This document shows positions 35,682-45,216 of a DNA stretch of 64,000 nucleotides, piece by piece. Numbering within the stretch: the stretch's first letter is position 1; the number at the start of each line of letters is the position of its first letter. The stretch comes from an uncultured delta proteobacterium (GTDB lineage: Bacteria; Desulfobacterota; Syntrophia; Syntrophales; UBA8958), in the NCBI GenBank assembly GCA_903885795.1, contig CAISJV010000084.1:31334-95333 (forward strand), read 5' to 3'. Below the pieces are notes generated by a model. It worked only from the letters and a program-made list of their open reading frames with translations. It did not search any database and was not told the origin of the DNA. A program made the translations under genes and the position numbers.

Positions 35682-35725
35682 TTCATGTGCCGGGTTTACG
35701 GGTAATCTCTTGAAGAGAATAAAAC

Positions 35726-37183
35726 ATGCCAAGTAAAAGGAATCCCATGCGGATCACCCTTGTCCATCCGACCGGTTCGAACTGGATCGACGGAAAAAAA
35801 GATATGGCCGCTGTTGCCAACCGGATGGCGCCCCTCGGGATGCTCTCCCTTTCCGCCTACCTGAAACGGGACGGCCATCGGGTCTTTTTGCACGACGGTC
35901 TGGGTCCGGACGCCCCCCCGGGCGTCGAGGAAAATGTCAACGCCGTCCTTCGTTCCGAACCGGAGATTGTCGGCTTTTCGACGACGACCTCCAGCTTCCT
36001 CGATGGCTGCGATATGGCGCTCCGGATCAAGGAAGCCAATCCCCGGATCATCACCGTGTTTGGCGGCGTCCACGTCTCGGCCATCGGGGCGGCTCTGATG
36101 GCCGACTATCCGTCGATTGACTATCTCAGTATCGGAGAAGGCGAGGCGACGCTCTCCGAGCTTGCCGCGGGTGTGGAACCGGCCGGGATCGACGGGCTGG
36201 TTTGGCGCGCTGGCGAGGAAATCGTGACGAATCCGCCCCGGAAGCCCCTCCCGGATCTGGATCAACTGCCCTTTCCCGATTATGAAGGTCTCCGGGGATT
36301 CCCCCGGCGGTATAATCTTCCCCTCTTCAGCTACATCGGCACCCCCGGGGCCACCATGACGACGAGCCGCGGCTGTCCGTACCAGTGCTCCTACTGCGAC
36401 CGCTCGGTTTTTCAGCGCTCCTTCCGGTACAACAGCCCCGCCTACATCTATGCGCATATGGGGCATTTGCGAAGGCGCTTCGGGGTCCGGCACATCAACA
36501 TCTACGATGATCTCTTTACCCTGAACCGGGGCCGGATTAACGAGCTGTGCGAGCTGCTGATTGCAAAACCGCTGGGACTACGGTTCAACTGCGCCGTCCG
36601 AGTCGGCCATGCGGACGACGGCCTCCTGAAAATGCTCCGGAAAGCAGGCTGCCTGATGGTCTCCGTGGGCATCGAATCTGCCGATCCGGCCCTTCTGGAA
36701 CGTCACAAGTCCGGTGTGGGCCTGGAAGATGTTCAGGATACGGTGGCCCGGATCAAGGCCTGCGGCCTACGGGTAAAAGGGCTATTCATGATGGGGCTTC
36801 CCGGTGAGACGGAGGAATCAATCGGCAAAACGAGCGATTTTATCATGTCTCTGGGGCTTGACGACATGAACATGTCCAAGTTTACGCCCTTTCCCGGAGC
36901 GCCCATCTGGTCAAGCATGAACGAGGAGGGTGTATTTCACGAAGACTGGCGGCTTATGAACTGCCTCAACTTCGTTTTCGTACCCAAGGCCATTGAATCC
37001 AGGGAGCGGCTGGACTATCTTTACAACCGGCATGTGAAGCGCTTCTACTCCGACCCAGTGTGGCGACGGACATTCGGCAGACGGATCTGGCAGCACCGCT
37101 GGAGCCTCCTGCACCTGCTCAGGCATCTGCCCGCTTTCCTGGGAGCGAAAAAGGCATTTGAGCCGGATAGCAAAACCGCCTGA
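35726..37183 (+). CDS. Cobalamin-binding-type radical SAM protein
   Basis: A 485-residue protein with the fullest B12-binding domain of the four: HRVFLHDGLG, PEIVGFSTTTSSF and VFGGVHVSA. The radical SAM Cys are Cys217, Cys221 and Cys224 in SRGCPYQCSYC. ATG 35747, which gives MRITLVHP, may be the true start. It is the last plus-strand gene of the left lipid block. Confidence 0.87.
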   Translation: MPSKRNPMRITLVHPTGSNWIDGKKDMAAVANRMAPLGMLSLSAYLKRDGHRVFLHDGLGPDAPPGVEENVNAVLRSEPEIVGFSTTTSSFLDGCDMALRIKEANPRIITVFGGVHVSAIGAALMADYPSIDYLSIGEGEATLSELAAGVEPAGIDGLVWRAGEEIVTNPPRKPLPDLDQLPFPDYEGLRGFPRRYNLPLFSYIGTPGATMTTSRGCPYQCSYCDRSVFQRSFRYNSPAYIYAHMGHLRRRFGVRHINIYDDLFTLNRGRINELCELLIAKPLGLRFNCAVRVGHADDGLLKMLRKAGCLMVSVGIESADPALLERHKSGVGLEDVQDTVARIKACGLRVKGLFMMGLPGETEESIGKTSDFIMSLGLDDMNMSKFTPFPGAPIWSSMNEEGVFHEDWRLMNCLNFVFVPKAIESRERLDYLYNRHVKRFYSDPVWRRTFGRRIWQHRWSLLHLLRHLPAFLGAKKAFEPDSKTA

Positions 37184-37236
37184 GCGACTCGATATGTCAA
37201 GTTTTTTGACCATGGTTTTCAAATCATACCGCAGAC

Positions 37237-38085
37237 CTAGACAATGTCTTCTTTTCCAAAACGCCGGAAAAGCAATGCGCCGAGGATAAGGCAATAAAGC
37301 AGGATATTGATGAGTGGATATATGGGCCCGAATCCATGGAATGCTTCGCTGCTGATCAACGAAGAAGCCGACTGCTGTGCCCCTGAGAGCTTTGGCCATA
37401 AATAGTAGATAGATTTCCATACGGTCAAGTCCGACGTCGGGTGGGCGCCCGGTTGCTGTAGCATCGCCTGTGCCATCTGGCTCTGGCTTAGCGCGGATAT
37501 CCCGTCAGCCACAAGACCCGCGACACCAATGCCCATAACACAAAGAAAAGCGACAATGTCGGGCATCAGGAGCGATAAAAGAAGCACGGCAATAACCACA
37601 AAGAGCAGGTTGAGAGAACACAGCATTGAGGCAATGAGGTATTCCGGCATGACAACCTGCAAATTTATGGATGTAATCAAGAACACAATGCTGTGCAGGA
37701 TGAACATGAATAGTACCGATAAAGCCCACATTCCGATGATCTTACCTGTAACATACTGCCACCGGGCTATCGGTTTTGACAAAATGCACGATTGCATCCC
37801 GTCGTCCCGGTCACGCCTGAATACACGCATCGAAAGCAAAGCTGTCATGAGCATCACCCCGGCGCCAATGACGTGGAAGGTCACTTTCGACACCGCCCTG
37901 ACAACGGTGGCTGCATCGAGAAACTGTCCGTTCACCGTATAATTGCCTTGATAACAACCGCGAACAAGAAATATGAAGATGGCGCAGATAACGAACATGA
38001 TGATGAAGCTTTTCTGCCGCACTTCATCAATAAGCGTGTATTTCGCAATCCTGATAATGGGGGGAAGTGCTTTCTTCATTTTCAT
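37237..38085 (-). CDS. ABC-2 family permease (NosY-like)
   Basis: A 282-residue membrane protein with about six hydrophobic segments; the first, IIMFVICAIFIFL, follows a short cytoplasmic start. The RRDRDDGMQSCILSKPIARWQYVTGK segment is typical of ABC-2/NosY permeases. It is encoded one base after the ATPase, so they form one transporter. Its link to the lipid cluster is unclear. Confidence 0.85.
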   Translation of the reverse strand: MKMKKALPPIIRIAKYTLIDEVRQKSFIIMFVICAIFIFLVRGCYQGNYTVNGQFLDAATVVRAVSKVTFHVIGAGVMLMTALLSMRVFRRDRDDGMQSCILSKPIARWQYVTGKIIGMWALSVLFMFILHSIVFLITSINLQVVMPEYLIASMLCSLNLLFVVIAVLLLSLLMPDIVAFLCVMGIGVAGLVADGISALSQSQMAQAMLQQPGAHPTSDLTVWKSIYYLWPKLSGAQQSASSLISSEAFHGFGPIYPLINILLYCLILGALLFRRFGKEDIV

Positions 38086-38086
38086 G

Positions 38087-38800
38087 TCAACCTTTCACAA
38101 GCATTACAAACACATCCTCCAGTGCCTCACCGTCTTTGACAATGGCGGAAATCTTATCTTTTACCAGCAGCTTGCCGCGGTTGATGATCGCCGCAGTATC
38201 GCATATTTTTTCAACTTCCGACAGCAGGTGTGAATTCAGGAAGATGGTCATTCCTTGATGTCTAAGGGACTCTAATAGCTGGCGTATTTCTCTGATACCA
38301 ATGGGATCAAGACCGGCGGTAGGTTCGTCGAGAATTAACAGCTTCGGATTTCCTATGAGGGCGGCGCCGAGTCCGAACCGTTGAATCATGCCCTTGGAAT
38401 AGGTGTTCACCTTGGTGTATTCCCTGCCTTGCATACCGATAAGCTCGACGATGCGCCGACATTGATCCATGGCATCGGACCGGCTTATCTCCAATAGCTC
38501 CGCACAGCGTTGCAGGTACTGCCATCCGGAAAGGTATGGTGGAATATGCAGGTTTTCAGACAGATAACCGACGGCAGTTCGGCAGTCGGCCTGTGTGCTT
38601 GGAAGTCCGTTTAAGGACAAACTTCCCGAGGTCGGCCGCGTAAAGCCGAGGAGCATCTTGACGATCGTCGTCTTCCCGGCGCCATTGGGCCCGAGGAGAG
38701 CGAAATACTCACCTTTCCTGATAGAGAAGGATACGTTGTCAACAGCCGTAAGGGAATCGTATCGTTTTGTCGTGTTGTTCAATTCAATCATAGCGGGCAC
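38087..38800 (-). CDS. ABC transporter ATP-binding protein (NosF/CcmA-like)
   Basis: A 237-residue ATPase with Walker A GPNGAGKTT, signature YSKGMIQR (a variant of LSGGQ), Walker B LLILDEPTAGLD and switch His in LNSHLLSE. The YSKGM signature is usual in ATPases paired with ABC-2 permeases. It has a downstream permease and an upstream secreted protein gene on the same strand. Confidence 0.92.
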   Translation of the reverse strand: MPAMIELNNTTKRYDSLTAVDNVSFSIRKGEYFALLGPNGAGKTTIVKMLLGFTRPTSGSLSLNGLPSTQADCRTAVGYLSENLHIPPYLSGWQYLQRCAELLEISRSDAMDQCRRIVELIGMQGREYTKVNTYSKGMIQRFGLGAALIGNPKLLILDEPTAGLDPIGIREIRQLLESLRHQGMTIFLNSHLLSEVEKICDTAAIINRGKLLVKDKISAIVKDGEALEDVFVMLVKG

Positions 38801-38813
38801 TCATGTTAATCCT

Positions 38814-40007
38814 TTAATAGGGCACTTCATTTACAATGGGATGATAGAGAAAGAGATTGTTGCGGATAAAATTGATTCTCTTGTCCGTTTCATCGAGAGA
38901 ATTGCAGACATAGGTCGTCACCAGCTTTCCCTCCTTTGCAAACTGGATGTGCTCTTTCCCTGCGTAGCAGAAATTGCCCTTATGATATTTCGGGTCCGTC
39001 GGGGTCACTTCCGGTATGACTGCGATGAGGGCCTTCGGGTCGGACCAGGGTCCCTCCAGTCTCTCCGCCTCTCGATACAGCATCCGATCCCCCTTGTTAT
39101 TTGTAGACATATAAACGGCAATCCACCGTTTCCAGCCTTCGTGGTAGCGGACGCTGAGCTCTGAAACGCCGGCATCCAGAACTATTTTGGCCTTCCCCGG
39201 ATCCAATCCCTTTCGCCACGTATCATCCTTTGCATAATACTCCATGGCCCCCGCCGGATCGTGGAGCCGGTCCGTCGGAATGCGGACCAGAATGTTTCCC
39301 AGGACCCCCGGCGCTTGCTCTGAAGGAACACAGAAGGGATAGAAATACACCTCCTTGCTGGAGACAACAGAGGTCGTAGCCAATGAGGCAACACTGGGAG
39401 GAATGGCCGCCGACCAGTCCAGAAATTCCACGGACCAGTCATGGGGATCTTTGCCGTGATAATTCCGGATCACCGCGATCTTGTGCCCGGTGATCTTGAA
39501 TTTGAACGGCCCGTCCATCTCCAGCGCCGGCGCAATGACCACCAGGGGTATGTAGAGCCTGTCGTGAACCTTGAATGGATCTTGGGGCCACACCCATTGC
39601 TTGCCGCCAAAAGAGGAGATAAATCGACCATCCTTTTTTTCCAGGAAGTAACGAATGTTGAATCGTCCCTCTTTGCTGCAGGTCGAGATCGCCAAAGTCG
39701 TCCCTAAGACGAGATCCATATCCACCCTGTTTTTTCTGCCCTCTCGATCGGAGACAAAGGTGTCTCCAAAGAGCCAGAGCGTCCGTCCGTCATCCAGCAA
39801 AATGGAATAGGCGCCATCGCCTCCATACCAGCCGTCGCGGTCGGGGAAACTGGGGATGCATCCGGCGGCGTTAAGGGAAGCGGGATGACCGACCCCGCTG
39901 AAAAAGGGGAGGAGGGAAAACATCAACACGGCTGCCAGCGACACCAGGAGCCGCAACGATTTCTTCCTTGAATCGACCAGATAACAGATAATAAACTGCT
40001 TTTTCAT
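38814..40007 (-). CDS. Secreted DUF4185-type protein
   Basis: A protein of about 397 residues starting at ATG 40007, with a basic start and a strong hydrophobic signal segment (LLVSLAAVLMFSLLPFFSG). The mature part has the DUF4185 features GAYSILLDDGRTLWLFGDTFV and repeated W/Y-rich strands of a five-bladed-propeller type. Related proteins are often carbohydrate-linked; no catalytic role is claimed. The frame extends upstream to 40061 but the internal ATG gives a proper signal peptide. Confidence 0.78.
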   Translation of the reverse strand: MKKQFIICYLVDSRKKSLRLLVSLAAVLMFSLLPFFSGVGHPASLNAAGCIPSFPDRDGWYGGDGAYSILLDDGRTLWLFGDTFVSDREGRKNRVDMDLVLGTTLAISTCSKEGRFNIRYFLEKKDGRFISSFGGKQWVWPQDPFKVHDRLYIPLVVIAPALEMDGPFKFKITGHKIAVIRNYHGKDPHDWSVEFLDWSAAIPPSVASLATTSVVSSKEVYFYPFCVPSEQAPGVLGNILVRIPTDRLHDPAGAMEYYAKDDTWRKGLDPGKAKIVLDAGVSELSVRYHEGWKRWIAVYMSTNNKGDRMLYREAERLEGPWSDPKALIAVIPEVTPTDPKYHKGNFCYAGKEHIQFAKEGKLVTTYVCNSLDETDKRINFIRNNLFLYHPIVNEVPY

Positions 40008-40116
40008 GATGGGAGCATATGAAGAATGATCCTGTGTGTCAATGGGATTTTGACCATACATTTCAACACCTTTGTTTTTTGAGGTTGGTGTAGAATAGGA
40101 CTTGCTTTTTATTTAC

Positions 40117-40139
40117 GATTATCATTAAATCAGATAATC
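40117..40139. promoter_or_regulatory. Inverted repeat upstream of the Phd/PIN pair (possible operator)
   Basis: GATTATC (40117-40123) and GATAATC (40133-40139) are exact complements, 9 bp apart, 20 bp before the antitoxin ATG. Placement suits autoregulation by the antitoxin-toxin complex. Confidence 0.45.
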
Positions 40140-40159
40140 ATATTTCACAGGAGGACGCG

Positions 40160-40441
40160 ATGATCCAGACCATCACCGTCACCGACGCGGTCCGAAACTT
40201 CTCGGAACTGCTCAACAGCATCCGTTACCGGGGAGAACGGTACACAATCCTGAAGGGGGGAAAACCTGCGGCGACCATCGGACCGGCGGCGGGTTCCGTG
40301 AAAGAACGGAAACTGTCCGACCTCAAAGACATCATGCACAACCTTCCCCGTCTCGAAGACGATGGAGAGGCCTTCGCGAGAGACATTGCACAGGCCGTCA
40401 TGGCGCAGCCGCCTGTCGGGGAGGGAACTCCATGGGCATAA
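40160..40441 (+). CDS. Phd/YefM-type antitoxin
   Basis: A 93-residue protein beginning MIQTITVTDAVRNFSELLNSI with the KGGKPAATIGP strand of Phd/YefM antitoxins. It has a strong ribosome binding site (CAGGAGG). The stop lies inside the toxin start region (10-bp overlap), as expected for a toxin-antitoxin pair. Confidence 0.87.
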   Translation: MIQTITVTDAVRNFSELLNSIRYRGERYTILKGGKPAATIGPAAGSVKERKLSDLKDIMHNLPRLEDDGEAFARDIAQAVMAQPPVGEGTPWA

Positions 40442-40836
40442 TCTTCGACACATCGGCGATCATCGGCATCGAACGCGGTCGTGAATCTCTCGACGCCCTC
40501 ATCGCCGGGCGGGAAGAAGAGTCTTTCGGCATCAGCGTCATCACGGCGGCCGAGCTTCTGCACGGCGTCGAGCGGGCTGATACGGAAGAGAGGAAACTCA
40601 GGCGGCAGGCCTTTGTAGAGAAGGTAATCGAATCATTTCCGGTTTTCCCCTTTGATCTGATGATCGGCCGTATCTACGCCCGCATCTGGGCCGCCGTCGC
40701 CCGAAAGGGTTGGACCGTGGGCGCCCACGACCTCATCATCGCCGCCACCGCCATTTCCCTGGATTATACCGTCGCCACGGTCAATATCAGGGATTTCGAG
40801 AAGATCCCGGGGGTAAAAATAGAAAAACTGCAATAA
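40432..40836 (+). CDS. vapC: PIN-domain toxin (VapC type)
   Basis: A 134-residue PIN ribonuclease with the acidic metal site: IIFDTSAIIGIER (Asp6), the Glu in ITAAELLHG, the Asp in GAHDLIIAATA and the DF near the end. VapC toxins cut tRNA or rRNA. Encoded with the Phd-type antitoxin just upstream, an observed pairing. Confidence 0.9.
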   Translation: MGIIFDTSAIIGIERGRESLDALIAGREEESFGISVITAAELLHGVERADTEERKLRRQAFVEKVIESFPVFPFDLMIGRIYARIWAAVARKGWTVGAHDLIIAATAISLDYTVATVNIRDFEKIPGVKIEKLQ

Positions 40837-40846
40837 GGAGGACCTT

Positions 40847-40987
40847 ATGGCAACAACTAAGACCTACAAGCCCAACCAACTTTATGCCGTCCCCCTGGCC
40901 GACCTCCAGGCGGACGCGAACCAGCCCCGCAAAGAAAACAAATTTTCACTCATGCGTCAGATACGAAATTATATCAATAAGTTGTGA
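40847..40987 (+). pseudogene. Truncated ParB-like N-terminus
   Basis: After a good ribosome binding site (AAGGAGG) the frame reads YAVPLADLQADANQPRK, the ParB/RepB N-terminal nuclease-like motif, then diverges after about residue 30 and stops at 46 residues. This looks like the start of a chromosome-partition-like gene cut off by an insertion or deletion. Confidence 0.6.
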
Positions 40988-41404
40988 GCTTCTATGCATA
41001 GAAGTCGCTAAACGAGCGCAGGGCAAGGCTTTCCTGGTTTTCGGCTAAAGATCCGCAAGGGACGTGGCTTCTGTAGGGGGTAAAATCTGGAAAACATATT
41101 TGGCGAGCCGCGGCGGATGCCGGATATTGGGATTGTGATTATTGATGAACAGAAATCCTGCGTCGATTTCCTGATAACCAGAAAAATGGCAGTCAAGAAA
41201 TTGTGTATTGCTTTAAGGCATTTAGATTGTTACAAGGAAGACCGGTTAGTTGCGAGTGGCAAAGACAACAGATAAATCGGCATTTGATTTGTGTATGTAT
41301 CCGGAAAACATAGGATAGCTTGTTAGCCCGTTCCAACAAACCCAAAGATTCCTCTCACAGCTTCCTGAGCACGAATAAAAGTATAATACTCGCAGGAGAC
41401 AGAA
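40988..41404. other. Gene-free stretch before the restriction operon
   Basis: No gene is supported on either strand across these 417 bp. It is more AT-rich than the flanks and follows a truncated gene, so it is probably debris at the boundary of the inserted restriction system. The promoter of hsdM should lie near its right end. Confidence 0.5.
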
Positions 41405-42940
41405 ATGGCAGACAACAACGAACTCGAACGAACCCTTTGGGCGGCGGCGGACAAGATGCGCTCCAACATGGATGCGGCGGAATATAAACATGTCGTCCTT
41501 GGGCTGATTTTTCTCAAATACATATCCGATGCCTTCAATGACCTATACGAGAAGCTAAAAGAGGGCAAGGGCGAGTTCGAGGGGGCAGACCCCGAAGACG
41601 CGGACGAGTACCTGGCCCACAACATTTTCTTTGTGTCCGAAAAAGCCCGCTGGCAGTACCTGCAAGACCGCGCCAAACAGCCCGAAATCGGCAGATTGAT
41701 TGACGATGCGATGGATGCCATCGAGCGCATCAACCCGCCGCTCAAGGGCGTGCTTCCCAAAATATACGCCGACCCGGACTTAAACAAATTGCGCCTCGGT
41801 GAGTTGATTGACCTGATTGGTACGATTGGTTTTCGGCAGGACGGGCAACAGGCCCAGGATCTGCTCGGCAGGGTCTATGAATACTTCCTCGGCCAGTTCG
41901 CTGATGCCGAAGGCAAGAAGGGCGGACAGTTCTACACGCCCGTCAGCATTGTGAAACTGCTGGTGGACATGCTTGAGCCTTACAACGGGCGCGTTTACGA
42001 TGGCTGCTGCGGCAGCGGCGGGATGTTCGTGCAGAGCGAAAAGTTTGTGCTGAACCATCAGGGCAACATCAAAGACTTATCCATTTTCGGGCAGGAATCA
42101 AACCCCACCACCCTGCGCCTGGCGCGCATGAATCTGGCGATTCGCGGCATCGACGCCAAATTAGAACTGGGAGACACTTTCCTGAACGATCGCCACCCCG
42201 ACCTGAAAGCGGACTTCATCCTTGTCAATCCGCCTTTCAACGTCAGTGATTGGAGTGGCGAGCAGTTGCGCGATGACGCCCGCTGGAAATATGGCCTGCC
42301 GCCAGTCGGCAATGCCAACTATGCCTGGCTACAGCACTTCACCCACAAGCTCAGTCCGAACGGCACCGCCGGGATTGTGCTGGCCAATGGCAGTATGAAC
42401 AGCAACACCAGCGGCGAAGGCGAGATTCGCAAGAACATGATCGAAGCGGGGCTCGTGGACTGCATGGTGGCTCTGCCTGCCCAACTGTTTTACAACACCA
42501 TGATTCCCGCCTGTCTATGGTTTTTGGCGCGCAACAAGACCAACCATAAATTCCGCGACCGCTCGCAGGAAATCCTGTTTATTGACGCCCGCAAACTGGG
42601 CGTGATGATCAACCGCCGCAACAAGGAATTAACCGATGAAGATATTGCTCTCATTTCCGGGACCTACCATAACTGGCGCAATGTAAGGGCGAATAACCAT
42701 TCGCCCTACGAAGACAAAGCGGGCTTCTGCAAATCCGCCACGCTTGAGGAAGTAAGGAAGAACAGCTATGTGCTCATGCCCGGCCGCTATGTGGGCACGG
42801 AAGAAGAAGCCGACGATGGCATACCCTTTGCTGAAAAGATGAACGTCCTCACCGCAAAGCTTGCCGAACAGTTTGCCAAAGGCAATGAACTGGAAAAGAC
42901 CATCCGTGAGAACCTGAAGGGGATCGGCTATGAATTCTGA
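41405..42940 (+). CDS. hsdM: Type I restriction-modification methyltransferase subunit HsdM
   Basis: A 511-residue protein with the N-terminal HsdM helical domain, SAM-binding motif [12 protein letters not shown] and catalytic motif IV NPPFN (about residues 279-283), typical of N6-adenine methyltransferases. Full length. It modifies host DNA together with HsdS. A good AGGAGA site precedes the ATG. Its last codons (GIGYEF) and the next start recur 238 bp downstream. Confidence 0.94.
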   Translation: MADNNELERTLWAAADKMRSNMDAAEYKHVVLGLIFLKYISDAFNDLYEKLKEGKGEFEGADPEDADEYLAHNIFFVSEKARWQYLQDRAKQPEIGRLIDDAMDAIERINPPLKGVLPKIYADPDLNKLRLGELIDLIGTIGFRQDGQQAQDLLGRVYEYFLGQFADAEGKKGGQFYTPVSIVKLLVDMLEPYNGRVYDGCCGSGGMFVQSEKFVLNHQGNIKDLSIFGQESNPTTLRLARMNLAIRGIDAKLELGDTFLNDRHPDLKADFILVNPPFNVSDWSGEQLRDDARWKYGLPPVGNANYAWLQHFTHKLSPNGTAGIVLANGSMNSNTSGEGEIRKNMIEAGLVDCMVALPAQLFYNTMIPACLWFLARNKTNHKFRDRSQEILFIDARKLGVMINRRNKELTDEDIALISGTYHNWRNVRANNHSPYEDKAGFCKSATLEEVRKNSYVLMPGRYVGTEEEADDGIPFAEKMNVLTAKLAEQFAKGNELEKTIRENLKGIGYEF

Positions 42941-43178
42941 GATTGAAACCTCCAGCGCATTATCTAATCTGCAAAACATGGATATGTTTTATCTTGCCTA
43001 TCGCGACCGCCTGCCCGAAAAGTGCCAGATACCCTCTGGCAAATTGGCGCCGAAGCAAAAAACCCAGACGCCGTCTGGGCAATTCACCAAGGCGGTGCTT
43101 ACCAAACCGTCTGCCAAAGGCGACAAAGGACAAACGACTTTTTGTGAAAACTGGGAGGGAATCGGCTATGAATTCTAA
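42930..43178 (+). pseudogene. Duplicated hsdM 3' boundary with a short ORF
   Basis: The 16 bases ATCGGCTATGAATTCT at 42923-42938 (end of hsdM) recur at 43161-43176, and both are followed by a similar MNSxI reading. The 82-residue ORF between them ends in GIGYEF like HsdM. It looks like a remnant from a tandem duplication or insertion rather than a working gene, though a short cassette peptide cannot be excluded. Confidence 0.4.
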
Positions 43179-43226
43179 AATCACCCAAACACCACTACAT
43201 CCGCAACTTGAAAACAGGAGTGAACC

Positions 43227-43646
43227 ATGAATCTGAACCAATTTTATGATGTGCTGTCGCGGTTGGGCGATATGCTGGCGCAGTATGAGCAGGCCGTCAA
43301 TCTTCCCCCGTTGATGCGGGAAGCGGTGCAAGAATCGCTGTTGCAACGGTTTGAATATACGTTAGAAACTTCCTGGAAAAGTGCCAAGCGCTACTTGGTG
43401 GAGCAAGAAGGCTACTCCCAGGAGATGGGTCCCAAAACGGTACTGCGGCTTTGCGGCGAATTGGGGCTGCTGGATGCCGAAAACTGGCTATTGTATTTGC
43501 AGGCTCGGCAAGATATTGCCCACGATTACAGCAGTGAGAAAGCCAAAGCGGTTTTGGACCTGGCGACCAATTTTTACACCGATGCCCGCCGCTTTTACGC
43601 CGCCCTCAACGCCAAACTGTCCCATGACGACGTTGAGCAACCATGA
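43227..43646 (+). CDS. HepT-like / nucleotidyltransferase substrate-binding protein (HI0074 type)
   Basis: A 139-residue all-helical protein of the HI0074/HepT group with the motif Arg-x4-His-x-Tyr seen in RQDIAHDY. HepT proteins are HEPN ribonuclease toxins neutralised by an MNT partner that AMPylates the motif Tyr; HI0074-type proteins are close relatives. The stop overlaps the following start by 4 bp, and that next protein begins with the matching nucleotidyltransferase. Confidence 0.83.
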   Translation: MNLNQFYDVLSRLGDMLAQYEQAVNLPPLMREAVQESLLQRFEYTLETSWKSAKRYLVEQEGYSQEMGPKTVLRLCGELGLLDAENWLLYLQARQDIAHDYSSEKAKAVLDLATNFYTDARRFYAALNAKLSHDDVEQP

Positions 43647-45202
43647 TAGACCTGCGTCCCGATTTCTTAGACACCCTGAAACGCCTCTTGGCCGAGATTG
43701 TCCCGGATTGCGAGGTGCGCATCTTTGGCTCGCGTTATAATTGGACCGCCACTGACGCTTCTGATTTGGATCTGGCGCTGGTAGGGCCGGGCAAACTGCA
43801 TTGGAAAACGCTTGCCAGACTCAAATCCGCACTGGAAGAGTCGTCTTTGCCCTACCGCGTGGACGTGTTGGACTGGCGCGCCATTTCGCCGGACTTTCAA
43901 AAGGTGATTAAGCAGGGGTACGAGGTGATTCAAAAGCCGGGATTGGGGATGAGTTCGAGCGGTTGGCAACAAACCACTTTAGACAAAGTAAGTCAAATAA
44001 TATGTGGAGCAACCCCGTCTACAAGTGTGCCTGAGTATTGGTCGGATGAGATTAAATGGGTTACCGCAAAGGATGTGTCTGAGAGTACAGGCTATAAAAT
44101 TTATGATACAGAAAGAACAATTTCAAAGTTAGGTTTTGAAAATTGCTCAACCAGAATTATACCAAGGGAATCCACCATTTTAATCGCACGGGGTGCAACG
44201 ATGGGGAAAAGTTGCATGCTCGGTGAAGACATGGCAATCAACCAAACTTGTTATGCCTTAGTACCCGATATAGATAAGATCAACCCTTATTTTCTTTTTT
44301 ATTCAATCAAGATTTTAAATAATTTCTTTCAGCAAATTGCTCACGGAGCTATCTTCAATACGGTGATAGGTTCTGGTTTACGGGGAACAGAAATTTCTCT
44401 TCCCCCTCTCTCAACTCAGCGTCGCATCGCGGGCATTCTCTCCGCGCTGGACGACAAGATCGAACTCAACCGCCAGACCAACGCCACGCTCGAAGCCATC
44501 GCGCAAGCCATTTTCAAGGAGTGGTTTGTGGATTTCAACTTCCCCGGCGCAACCGGCGAAATGCAGGACAGCGAACTCGGCCCCATTCCGAATGGATGGC
44601 GGATCGGGAAGTTAGGAGAGGTAGCAAATATAAAACACGGTTTCGCCTTCAAAGGTGAATATTTTTCGGAAGTAGAAACCGGTACTATTTTATTAACTCC
44701 GGGTAATTTTAGAATTGGTGGAGGATTCAATTACTCAAAGTTTAAATATTATGATGGTGAAGTTCCTATAGAATATGTTCTAAATCGGGGAGATCTAATC
44801 GTAACAATGACGGATTTGAGCAAAGAAGGGGATACATTAGGTTATTCTGCGCTTGTCCCAATGATCGATGGGAAGATGCTTCTGCACAATCAACGAATAG
44901 GCAAGGTTAATTCTACTTTAGGCAATTCATGGGAATTTTATTTGTATTTCACTATGCAACAAAAAGATTATAGAGACTATATTCTCAGTGGAGCAACGGG
45001 AACTACAGTTAAGCACACTTCACCGACCAGAATTTATGATTATAGAATAGCTTTACCTTCGTTAAACATATTGCAGTTGTTTGAAAGTACCGTGAGTGCT
45101 GTGATTGTTTTAATGGAACATATTCAGATGCAATCCGTGGCCCTCGCCACCCTACGCGACGCCCTCCTGCCCAAATTGATGAGCGGGGAGATTGAAGTAT
45201 GA
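43643..45202 (+). CDS. hsdS: MNT nucleotidyltransferase domain in frame with type I specificity subunit HsdS
   Basis: One 519-residue frame. Residues 1 to about 98 are a minimal nucleotidyltransferase: GS-x10-DxD in GSRYNW...SDLDLAL with a third Asp in RVDVLDW. From about residue 107 it is a full HsdS: first target domain, central conserved repeat (LSTQRRIAGILSALDDKIELN...FKEWFVDF), second target domain and terminal repeat (LATLRDALLPKLMSGEIEV). ATG 43949 (residue 103) after GGATTGGGG could start HsdS alone, so either a fusion or two products are possible. The sequence has no frameshift between the parts. Confidence 0.85.
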   Translation: MIDLRPDFLDTLKRLLAEIVPDCEVRIFGSRYNWTATDASDLDLALVGPGKLHWKTLARLKSALEESSLPYRVDVLDWRAISPDFQKVIKQGYEVIQKPGLGMSSSGWQQTTLDKVSQIICGATPSTSVPEYWSDEIKWVTAKDVSESTGYKIYDTERTISKLGFENCSTRIIPRESTILIARGATMGKSCMLGEDMAINQTCYALVPDIDKINPYFLFYSIKILNNFFQQIAHGAIFNTVIGSGLRGTEISLPPLSTQRRIAGILSALDDKIELNRQTNATLEAIAQAIFKEWFVDFNFPGATGEMQDSELGPIPNGWRIGKLGEVANIKHGFAFKGEYFSEVETGTILLTPGNFRIGGGFNYSKFKYYDGEVPIEYVLNRGDLIVTMTDLSKEGDTLGYSALVPMIDGKMLLHNQRIGKVNSTLGNSWEFYLYFTMQQKDYRDYILSGATGTTVKHTSPTRIYDYRIALPSLNILQLFESTVSAVIVLMEHIQMQSVALATLRDALLPKLMSGEIEV

Positions 45203-45216
45203 ACGGGGAGAGTACA

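Noticed and set aside
37237..38800. ABC transporter as part of the lipid export system
   Set aside because: It is on the opposite strand beside a DUF4185 gene with no ACP or KS partner, so the link is unsupported.
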